Positions 22,346-31,325 of a stretch of 64,000 nucleotides of DNA are shown here, one piece after another. The notes beneath the pieces were generated by a model. It did not search any database. It was not told the origin of the DNA and was given only the letters and a program-made list of their open reading frames with translations. Source of the stretch: Triglochin maritima (lineage: Eukaryota; Streptophyta; Magnoliopsida; Alismatales; Juncaginaceae); contig OY821784.1 in the NCBI GenBank assembly GCA_963682175.1, forward strand, positions 20,875,621 through 20,939,620. Reading direction: 5' to 3'. The stretch's first letter is position 1; each line of letters begins with the position of its first letter. A program made the translations under genes and the position numbers.

Positions 22346-23758
22346 TGATTGACATCATTTCATGCTCATATTTGTATCTTATATCCATTATCTTTCACCT
22401 AAATAATGCTATGTTACGAGTTTTATGTTTAGTTTTCAGGAATAAATAGGTTTGAAGAGATGAAGCATAAAAGGACCCAAAAGCTGGGAAAAAGGACTGA
22501 ATTATGAGATCTGTGGACCAAGATGCAAGGAAGAAGGACCTGAATGCAAGACCAAAGGACCTAAGAGCAAAACAGAATACTCCTCACCATCATGGGGAGT
22601 ATTTTGGCAATTCTATTCGGGTCGGAGCTCCAACATGCAAACTAGATGCATCAAATACCAACAAAGCCTTCCAGAAAAGCCCACAAGAAATTCCAGAGCG
22701 ATCCGGACACTGTAGACCGCTAATTAGCGGTCCAAGACCGCTAATTGGCGGTCACTTTTGGCCCAAATGCGCTCAAATTTCTCCAGCACATGTATTAGAG
22801 GATGTTTAGGCTATTTGTGGTATCTGTTTAGTCCCACATCGGGGGATTGTCCCGGATTAGCTTTTTCCATGGCTATAAATAGAACTCTTCACCTCCTATT
22901 GTAAGCACTCCATATTTTAAGTGGCTATTCTTCCTACTAGAAGTGAGGCCTTGAAGCACACACTAAAGTAGGAGGATGCTACTTTTAATGTGAGTCATTT
23001 TATCAATAAAGTTTTATGTTTCTTTCATTGTTTGTTTTATGCTTCTTTTATTGTTGTGCATGTTTTAGTTTAATCATCTTTTAATTCTAGCTTAGTTTTA
23101 ATATGCTTTCTTTCCATAGTTTAATAATTAGTGTAATGTTTAGTGAGTAGTTCCATCCCCTTTGGGGGGTGGAGTAGATGTACATACATGCATTAGAGAA
23201 TGGGATGAATGCTTTAATTTCAATGTGTTGATTAAACATGAATGTATGCTTGCTTGTTTAGGATAGAATTTACAACTTGATGAGTTTTGCCAAAATGATT
23301 AGACACCTCTCATGCTTGTTTAGGTTCTGAAATAAACACCTTGCATATGTAAATGTTAATCAACTAAGTTGGTGAATAGATTGATAGGTTTTACCATAAC
23401 ATTTAGACACTTCCTATGCTTGATAAACACCACCTTCATGTGCTTAAAGAATGTATTCTACACCCACCTCTTTGCTTGTGTGCACTCACTCCACCCCTTA
23501 GGGGTTTTCCATTCCTGAAATTCCAGCATTCTTGTTTTGTTCATAGCTTTGTTCTTATTTCATCGTTTGTTTGCTTCTTTCACATTTCATACTTCTTAGA
23601 GTAGTTTAGTGTAGAGTAGCGTAAACAACTTTCTCCCCCTATTTTTCGCCACTTGATTTCGCGCAAACAAGAGGCTGCTCACCTCCCTGAGGACGACCCG
23701 TACTTGCCACCGCTTCATCGCGGCCGTGCACTTGCGGTTTTAATTAAAACGTTCAACA
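22346..23758 (+). repeat. 5' LTR of Athila C
   Basis: The ends are TGATTGACATC and CGTTCAACA. The TATA-like box CTATAAAT is at 22873-22880. Two palindrome units, GACCGCTAATTAGCGGTC (22715-22732) and GACCGCTAATTGGCGGTC (22736-22753), lie about 120-160 bases upstream of it. Length is about 1413 bases. Confidence 0.93.
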
Positions 23759-23764
23759 AGTTTT

Positions 23765-23782
23765 TGGCGCCGTTGCCGGGGA
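23765..23782 (+). promoter_or_regulatory. Primer-binding site of Athila C, tRNA-Asp
   Basis: TGGCGCCGTTGCCGGGGA is exactly complementary to the 3' end of plant tRNA-Asp(GTC) including CCA, the usual Athila primer. It starts six bases after the LTR end. Confidence 0.92.
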
Positions 23783-24851
23783 GGTGCCAGTCCAGACTCT
23801 TGTTTGGACGATTCGAGTGGATTTAATTTGTGTTGTGTAGTTTTTCCTTGTTTCAGGAGAGTTGGAGTCATCAGGAGGAACGCCTGGAGAAGTTTGGAGT
23901 GAATCTGAGCATTTAAGACCGCCAATCAGCGGCCTGAGACCGCCAATTGGCGGTCTGCCAAGCTCGTTTTTGTCTCTTATTTCTTTGGTTGGTTTTCATA
24001 ATTGATGTAGTGATCTGGGATTTAATTTGACATGTTTTGACTTATAGTTTGTTCCCAGATCCATAATCAACCTCCTTTAAGCAACTTGGACCCTAAAACT
24101 CAAAGCAAAAGATTAGGCATTTTTTTGTTTAGGCCATGCATCATGTATGTGACTTAGGCATTTAGATTGTCTTTTATCTTAGCTTTATTTTCTGTTGCTG
24201 AGAGCTGGCGTGAGGTACGCACCTTCTACTCTCATTCATGCATTTCGTATGAACATGCATTAGTTAGTAGGAAGTGCATTGCAACAAGTGTGAGTTGAGC
24301 GTTATTTGGAGAGTTGATTGCTAGATTTAGGACTCCAAAACGCTACTAAGAAGGGGCTGTCCCATAAAAGATAAGGTGGGGGATTTCATCACCCTTTCCT
24401 TCGCCCCAAAAACCACACTAATCAAGAGCCTAATTTTAAAATCAAGTAGACATTGGCCTTAAGGATTTCGGGCGCATTAGGAGAGTGATCCGGTCCCGAC
24501 CGTCATGACCTGATCGGCGTTGCCCACTTTGTTGATAGTAGGAGAGACGAGATCCCCAGATCTTGGCTCACTTGCTGGGCTTTGTGGTCCTCGTTGTAGG
24601 GAGGTGAGGCGTGTTGAGGCCGTGTGACCTCGCAGTTAGGCGTCGTCTAGCTGTAAGGACCTATAGCGACCTTAGGATTGCTTGAGCCTTGTTTGCTTGT
24701 GTGCTTCTACCTGTACCCATCCGCCGTAGCTTAAGGACTTCTTCCCTTCTCTCCTGAGTCATTCTTTCTCTACTGTGTTCCCCCGTCTTCTCCTCTACGC
24801 ACATTCTTTGTTAAAAAAAAGGTTTTGTTTTGTGTGTGTGCACCTTTGTGA
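23783..24851 (+). other. Leader of Athila C with paired palindrome units
   Basis: This is an untranslated leader of about 1.1 kb. At 23917-23934 and 23938-23955 it carries GACCGCCAATCAGCGGCC and the perfect 18-base palindrome GACCGCCAATTGGCGGTC, echoing those in U3. The GCTGGCGTGAGGTACGCACC block (24206-24225) is shared with the leaders of other Athila copies. It could hold packaging or dimerisation signals; that is inference. Confidence 0.6.
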
Positions 24852-27800
24852 GTGCTTTCGTGGACACGAGACGAGAGTGGTCGTTTGACGAGGAGCGTTG
24901 TCAATCCGGCTTCGGTCATCGATTTCTCGACACCTCCCCCCTCTCGTGTCGCACGTAGTTCGGGTTCAATGGCTGCTAATTTCCGTGAGGAGGAGCAGTT
25001 GCTGGACCCACCTGTTCGACCAGTGCTTCCAGTTGTCGTTCCCATACCTCTACGTGATCGATGCTACCCGAGCCGTACAGCTCTACCCTCATGCATCATA
25101 TTACCAGCGGCTAATGGGAACCATTTTGAGGTTAAGCCTCAGTTTATCTCCATGCTCCCCCATTTCACTGGGAAAGGTGACCCCTATATCTTTCTCAGGG
25201 AATTTGAGGAGGTCTGTGCTATGTTCAAGCTGCAACAACTTAGCACAGACTCCATCCATCTTAGGCTCGTTCCTTTTGCACTAAAGGATGACGCCAAGAA
25301 GTGGTTGTACAGCAACCAGGCGAATTCCTTTAGGACTTGGGATGAGTTTCAATCTGCATTCCTCAAGAAGTACTTTCCTAATCATCGGACTCAAAAATTG
25401 AGGAACAAAATCAATTCGTTCTATCAACATGAGACCGAACCATTTCATGCATATCTTGAGAGGTTCAAAGAGCTACTATGCTCGTGCCCTCACCATGGCA
25501 TTGAGTTGTGGCGTCTTTGTCAGATTGTGTATGAGGGTCTTCACATCCCGTCCAGAACGCTCCTTGAGTCCATGTGTCAAGGAGAGTTCTTGGGAAAGGA
25601 TGAAAGGGAGGCATGGGCCTTCCTAGAAGACCTCGCTGAGAAAACCATGCAATGGGAGAGTGTGAGGGAACCACCTGCATCATCTAGTATAGGATCGAGG
25701 ATCGCGAATGCAAACTCGACTAGATCGGGTACCGCATTTGCTATCGATACCACTACGGCCACCGAGGCACGCATGGCGGCCTTAATGCGCCGTATGGACT
25801 CGATTGAGCTCCAAAACCAACAAAGTGCACCTCACATGTCTACATCTGGTCCAGTTCCCTGTTATTCATGTGGTAGGATAGGTCATGTAGAAAGCGAGTG
25901 TGAGTCCATTCCTCCTGAGATGGAGCGTGTCAACGCCGTCTATGATAGAGCCAGGAATGACCCATACTCATCATCTTATAATCCTGGATGGAGGAACCAC
26001 CCCAATTTTTCATGGAACCAAACTAATGCCCCGGGTGGTCCTCCAAACTCCTCTAGACCACCTTACCAATCACACCAACCTCCCATGCATGCGCATTCCT
26101 ATCAGCCACCCCAAGCGCAAACCACCAATCAATCGGGTTTCCCAAATTCCAATAATATGGAAACCCGATTCAATTCGCTTGAGACCTTGACTCGTGGACT
26201 TGAAAACTCAATGAAAATTTTTATGTCAACCACGAGTCAAGTTCTCACTTCAAATCAGCAGACCATCAAATCTCTAGAGCTTCAGATGGGCCAATTGGCT
26301 CAGTCTGTACATGAAAGAGAGAGAGGGTCTTTTCCTAGCCAGCCTGAGGCTAACCCCCGCATGTACCAACAACAACAAATGCAAAATGAGAATTTGGTAC
26401 CTCGGGGGAGGCAAGTGAAACATGTGGAGGAACCTGTTCACCATGTCAATTCCATTGTGACCTTAAGGAATGGAAAACAGGTTGACAATCAGATTTCCTT
26501 GCCACACCCACCACCATCTATGCAGCCCCTCAATGTGAATGGTGGTGAAGAAGAAGCTGAGGGTGAGGGTAATACACCAAAGCTTTCTTCTCAGGCACAG
26601 CAGAAAACCTACCTGCCAAAAGCTCCTTATCCAAGTAGGTTAAACAAAAAGCAGAGTGACAACATGGACAAGATATTAGAGGTATTCAAGCAAGTGAAGG
26701 TTAACATCCCCTTGTTGGATGTCATCCAACAAATACCTCAATATGCCAAAATGTTGAAGGATCTCTGCACAACCAAGAGGAAGACCAATGTTCCTAAGAA
26801 AGCATTCTTGGCTGCAAATATCAGCTCACTTTTGTCCAATCCTACCTACACAAAATACAAGGACCCTGGGTGTCCTACTATTCAGTGTATGATAGGGGAC
26901 ACTAGATTGAGCAATGTTTTGCTTGATTTAGGATCAGCGGTCAACCTCCTCCCATTCTCTGTTTATCAACAGTTGAACTTGGGAGAATTGAAACCAACTA
27001 AGATCACCCTCCAACTGGCAGATAGATCCATTCGTATTCCCATGGGGATTATCGAGGACGTGCTTATCAAAGTTGGAGATTTTATATTTCCAGTCGATTT
27101 TGTTTTCCTCGATACCAATCCTGTTGCGAACACCCACTCTCAAATACCTTTGATTTTGGGTAGACCATTTCTGGCAACCTCCAATGCCTTGATTAATTGT
27201 AGAAATGGTCTCATTAAGCTCTCATTCGGTAACATGAGTGCCGAGTTTCATGTGTTCAACTCTGGTAGGCAACAGGAACCCATGGATGAACCTCTAAATC
27301 TAAATCTCATCCACCAATTGGAGAAAGCACCACAGAATCAACGAACACCCCTAACCCCAATGCAACCCATTGAGAATGTTCGTGGGTCCAGCGAAGACTC
27401 ATTGCCTGTCTTTGCAATGCAACCGAGTGAGCTGGCCTCGAACATGAATGTCCAAAGGGAGTGTTCGTTTCATGATTCAGTTGAGAGTACTAGTGAGAGT
27501 GATACACCTCACCATATGCCTATACCAGAAGGTGTCTCTACCTCATGTCCCATGGCCATTGAGCCATTTGAGCTTCATATTGACTCCAACAAGGACCCAC
27601 CTATGACCGAGCTTATGCTTGATGATCTAAGTGATGGTGGGAGGTCCTTGTTGGATGACTTGGGGAGAAGCCCCATTCTTAGTGATGCAGGTCTGCTGCA
27701 TCCATCGAATGAGCCTGAGGAACTCATTCCGATGCACCCGCCTATTGGTTGGAGGGTTTTCTTCGATGAGCAATTAAACCCTAGTGAGGCAACGCAACTT

Positions 27801-27959
27801 CATTCTTTGTTGCCCACACCCAACCAATATCATGAGGGGTTCGAGCCTTTCAGCTTTGACCTTTCACCCCTCATGACACCTCAGAGTACCCGTGGAGTTT
27901 GCCCATCTCGGCAAGTCTCTGGTCCTCATGACTTGATGTTCTCATTTGATGTTCCTTGA
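24852..27959 (+). CDS. Athila C Gag-protease polyprotein, 1035 residues, no polymerase
   Basis: This unbroken frame begins at ATG 24852; the in-frame ATG at 24969 (MAANFREEE, residue 40) is an alternative start. The order is: capsid-type retrotransposon Gag domain (about residues 100-270, with FALKDDAKKWLYS and FHAYLERFKELL), zinc knuckle CYSCGRIGHVESEC near residue 336, a low-complexity Gln/Pro region, then a retropepsin-like protease. The protease has LLDLGSAVNLLP near residue 690 and [16 protein letters not shown] near 765; DLG in place of D(S/T)G is also seen in B. After about 190 further residues it ends with PPIGWRVFFDEQLNPSEA (about 958-980), like the first RT block of B, but without the catalytic MDD. 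It would encode particle and processing functions only. The frame is open, so it may still be expressed. Confidence 0.88.
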   Translation: MLSWTRDESGRLTRSVVNPASVIDFSTPPPSRVARSSGSMAANFREEEQLLDPPVRPVLPVVVPIPLRDRCYPSRTALPSCIILPAANGNHFEVKPQFISMLPHFTGKGDPYIFLREFEEVCAMFKLQQLSTDSIHLRLVPFALKDDAKKWLYSNQANSFRTWDEFQSAFLKKYFPNHRTQKLRNKINSFYQHETEPFHAYLERFKELLCSCPHHGIELWRLCQIVYEGLHIPSRTLLESMCQGEFLGKDEREAWAFLEDLAEKTMQWESVREPPASSSIGSRIANANSTRSGTAFAIDTTTATEARMAALMRRMDSIELQNQQSAPHMSTSGPVPCYSCGRIGHVESECESIPPEMERVNAVYDRARNDPYSSSYNPGWRNHPNFSWNQTNAPGGPPNSSRPPYQSHQPPMHAHSYQPPQAQTTNQSGFPNSNNMETRFNSLETLTRGLENSMKIFMSTTSQVLTSNQQTIKSLELQMGQLAQSVHERERGSFPSQPEANPRMYQQQQMQNENLVPRGRQVKHVEEPVHHVNSIVTLRNGKQVDNQISLPHPPPSMQPLNVNGGEEEAEGEGNTPKLSSQAQQKTYLPKAPYPSRLNKKQSDNMDKILEVFKQVKVNIPLLDVIQQIPQYAKMLKDLCTTKRKTNVPKKAFLAANISSLLSNPTYTKYKDPGCPTIQCMIGDTRLSNVLLDLGSAVNLLPFSVYQQLNLGELKPTKITLQLADRSIRIPMGIIEDVLIKVGDFIFPVDFVFLDTNPVANTHSQIPLILGRPFLATSNALINCRNGLIKLSFGNMSAEFHVFNSGRQQEPMDEPLNLNLIHQLEKAPQNQRTPLTPMQPIENVRGSSEDSLPVFAMQPSELASNMNVQRECSFHDSVESTSESDTPHHMPIPEGVSTSCPMAIEPFELHIDSNKDPPMTELMLDDLSDGGRSLLDDLGRSPILSDAGLLHPSNEPEELIPMHPPIGWRVFFDEQLNPSEATQLHSLLPTPNQYHEGFEPFSFDLSPLMTPQSTRGVCPSRQVSGPHDLMFSFDVP

Positions 27960-29530
27960 CCAAATGATTATGAGAATATCTTGGTTGATGTATTTATCTT
28001 GAAAAAAAAAGAAAAAAAAAGAAAAAAAGAAAAAAAAGTGTGTAATAAAAAACTCCTTCAGTGAGCATCGATTGTTGTGGGCCCCAACCCTTGTGTACTT
28101 GGGCCCAATCTCTTCACGTATTTATCTCCCTTATTCAGCTTCTCACAGGTTTTGAGGGAATTTGGGTTATTTCCATCAACATGACCCTGAACGTCCCTTT
28201 GTACTTCATGTTGGTGAGATCTTTCCTTTTTCATGCATGTATCCATGTAGTATCTTGTTCACATTCATTGAGGACAATGCATGAAGTAGGTGTGGGGGGG
28301 TGTTTTACGTGTGTACATAGTCGAGTCTTTTTCCTTTGGTTTTATTTTCTTTTGTTTGTACTGCTAGGGTCATGTTAGTGTGCCGCATTTAGCATTGATA
28401 TATCTGCTTGCCATGATCCTTGGGTGACTTGTCTTCTTTTGCTTGCCGAGTGCTTTAAAATTTTCACATTTCTTTCAAAATCTTCATGTGTTTGCGAAAG
28501 AAAATGTTTTTGTGGGTTTTGCGTGTGTTTAGCATGTGCAAAACCGTTGAGAGGCAAAGTAAAAAGAAAGCTCCCAAAATTGTCTTGAACTTGATGCATT
28601 AGGATTTCAAGTTTATTGGCTTTAGGTCTTGTCGAGTCGTTAGGATGTACCCTGGTTTTCCCTCAGGGGGCCTGTAATCATAGTGTTTCAGTACTCAAAC
28701 ATTTAAAGAAGTCCACCCTGAACCTAGTGAGTCAAATAATTCGTGTTTGTGAGTATAAGGAAGTTTGTCGTAGTCGAGGGCCCTTAATCTCTTTTTGTGA
28801 AACTTAAGTGTAGGGGTTTTGGTTCCCATATAGATAAATAAGTGGTGTTCTCTCTTCTCGCACGGCTCCTATCACTCGGGAAAGTAGGTCTGAGGGGACT
28901 TTGTGTCTGGTGCTTTCGAGTCATCTGACTTGGGATGCACCGACCGAACTCCCATTACATGGGTGGTAGGGATCGCCCTATGTGGAGATTTGGGGGAAGG
29001 TGTACGTGATAGTGTAAGTCCTCATAGGCAATGATGCACGAAACCTGACCCTGGGAGAATCAAACACCAACCAATAAAATGCTCCAAAGAAAAAAAATGA
29101 TGAAAGAAAAAAAAAAGAAGCAAATAAGAACCAAAATGGACTCTACACATTGTATCACATTCAGAAGTTAAGGTTGCCCATGTCTTTCACTTAAGTCCTT
29201 GACTAACTCTCACGAATAACTCATTAGGCTAGGTGTGTGGACTGATTACATTTATAGAGTCGACCCGTAGTATTACCGCGTCCCATGATCGACAAAATGA
29301 GTCCAACGAGTCGTGTAGCTAGATTGATTAATGCATCTTGTTCGGATTTTGTGGGTATATCCGCTGAAAACCCTCAGGAGACAACACTCCTCCTCCTTGG
29401 CGACAAGGAGGTTTAACGGCTTGTTGCACGTGCTAAGTGCAACCGTGATTCCTACGAAAGTGAGTTAGGATTTCTTGTTTTTTTTGCATGCTTTTTTCTT
29501 TCTTTGTTTTGCTCGGGACTAGCAAAAGTT
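27960..29530 (+). other. 3' non-coding region of Athila C
   Basis: About 1.57 kb with no env-like or other supported frame. It opens with an A-rich stretch (28000-28040). It contains blocks conserved in A, B, D and H: CACTCGGGAAA near 28874, CATCTGACTTGGGATGCACC near 28922, and GGTGTACGTGATAGTGTAAG near 28998. It ends in the polypurine tract. Frames at 28061-28807 are not supported. Confidence 0.7.
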
Positions 29531-29545
29531 AGGTGTGGGGGTATT
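29531..29545 (+). promoter_or_regulatory. Polypurine tract of Athila C
   Basis: AGGTGTGGGGGTATT directly precedes the 3' LTR (TGATTG at 29546). The same word precedes the B LTR on the minus strand (49570-49584), and a variant precedes the A LTR (60223-60237). Confidence 0.85.
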
Positions 29546-30937
29546 TGATTGACATCATTTCATGCTCATATTTGTATCTTATATCCATTATCTTTCACCT
29601 AAATAATGCTATGTTACGAGTTTTATGTTTAGTTTTCAGGAATAAATAGGTTTGAAGAGATGAAGCATAAAAGGACCCAAAAGCTGGGAAAAAGGACTGA
29701 ATTATGATATCTGTGGACCAAGATGCAAGGAAGAAGGACCTGAATGCAAGACCAAAGGACCTAAGAGCAAAACAGAATACTCCTCACCATCATGGGGAGT
29801 ATTTTGGCAATTCTATTCGGGTCGGAGCTCCAACATGCAAACTAGATGCATCAAATACCAACAAAACCTTCCAGAAAAGCCCACAAGAAATTCCAGAGCG
29901 ATCCGGACACTGTAGACCGCTAATTGGCGGTCACTTTTGGCCCAAATGCGCTCAAATTTCTCCAGCACATGTATTAGAGGATGTTTAGGCTATTTGTGGT
30001 ATCTGTTTAGTCCCACATCGGGGGATTGTCCCGGATTAGCTTTTTCCATGGCTATAAATAGAACTCTTCACCTCCTATTGTAAGCACTCCATATTTTAAG
30101 TGGCTATTCTTCCTACTAGAAGTGAGGCCTTGAAGCACACACTAAAGTAGGAGGATGCTACTTTTAATGTGAGTCATTTTATCAATAAAGTTTTATGTTT
30201 CTTTCATTGTTTGTTTTATGCTTCTTTTATTGTTGTGCATGTTTTAGTTTAATCATCTTTTAATTCTAGCTTAGTTTTAATATGCTTTCTTTCCATAGTT
30301 TAATAATTAGTGTAATGTTTAGTGAGTAGTTCCATCCCCTTTGGGGGGTGGAGTAGATGTACATACATGCATTAGAGAATGGGATGAATGCTTTAATTTC
30401 AATGTGTTGATTAAACATGAATGTATGCTTGCTTGTTTAGGATAGAATTTACAACTTGATGAGTTTTGCCAAAATGATTAGACACCTCTCATGCTTGTTT
30501 AGGTTCTGAAATAAACACCTTGCATATGTAAATGTTAATCAACTAAGTTGGTGAATAGATTGATAGGTTTTGCCATAACATTTAGACACTTCCTATGCTT
30601 GATAAACACCACCTTCATGTGCTTAAAGAATGTATTCTACACCCACCTCTTTGCTTGTGTGCACTCACTCCACCCCTTAGGGGTTTTCCATTCCTGAAAT
30701 TCCAGCATTCTTGTTTTGTTCATAGCTTAGTTCTTATTTCATCGTTTGTTTGCTTCTTTCACATTTCATACTTCTTAGAGTAGTTTAGTGTAGAGTAGCG
30801 TAAACAACTTTCTGCCCCTATTTTTCGCCACTTGATTTCGTGCAAACAAGAGGCTGCTCACCTCCCTGAGGACGACCCGTACTTGCCACCGCTTCATCGC
30901 GGCCGTGCACTTGCGGTTTTAATTAAAACGTTCAACA
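29546..30937 (+). repeat. 3' LTR of Athila C
   Basis: About 1392 bases, nearly identical to 22346-23758 but with one palindrome unit (21 bases) fewer at 29915-29932 and scattered single-base differences. The TATA-like box is at 30052-30059. It is followed by the ATGCT duplication and the resumed Copia E gag. Confidence 0.93.
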
Positions 30938-31325
30938 ATGCTGATGACATCCAGACATTTGACCTGGCCGCAAAACACCTAGAGCTGGAGGAGGACCGCA
31001 TGCTTACGGAAGCCCCTCTAACTGAAGTGTTTGCTGCTGAAGTTGGCGCTCCTCGCAGGAGTGCAGGTTTTAACCGCAAAAGAGATAGAGCTCAGGGTTT
31101 TAAAGGCAAGAAGGGTGCAAATAAAAACAAAACAGAAAACAAAGCTGGAAAGGAACAACCTCGAGGATCCAGAGGTGGGAAAGATAAGTCTAATGTGACT
31201 TGTTTTAACTCCCGAAAGACTGGACATTTTGCTTGTGAGTGCACTGAGCAAAAGGTAATTACTGTGTGTAATCCCTTGAATTGTAACGTGACTACTTCTG
31301 TGACGCTCACTGATCACTCTCCTAT
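30938..31325 (+). pseudogene. Copia E gag, 3' half, with damaged zinc knuckle
   Basis: After the ATGCT duplication the Gag frame resumes (DDIQTFDLAAKHLELEEDRM) and continues through a Lys/Arg-rich stretch (KRDRAQGFKGKKGANKNK). The zinc knuckle reads CFNSRKTGHFACEC: the second cysteine of CCHC is serine, which should impair zinc binding. An apparent longer frame from 30832 merely reads out of the Athila C LTR into gag. The junction restores gag order when C is removed. Confidence 0.82.

Larger units (their letters stand above)
22341..30942 (+). mobile_element. Athila element C, complete, pol-less, ATGCT target-site duplication
   Basis: This is a full-length LTR retrotransposon: LTR 22346-23758, tRNA-Asp primer-binding site, leader, gag-protease frame, 3' region, polypurine tract and LTR 29546-30937. 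Perfect duplications ATGCT flank it (22341-22345 and 30938-30942). The LTRs differ by a 21-base unit plus a few substitutions, so insertion was recent. It lies inside the gag gene of Copia E in the same orientation. There is no reverse transcriptase, RNase H or integrase, so it would need these supplied in trans, for example by an element like B. Confidence 0.93.

Noticed and set aside
27960..29530. Possible env-like or third gene in the Athila 3' region
   Set aside because: Some Athila elements carry an env-like frame here, but no long frame with signal peptide or membrane segment is present in B or C.
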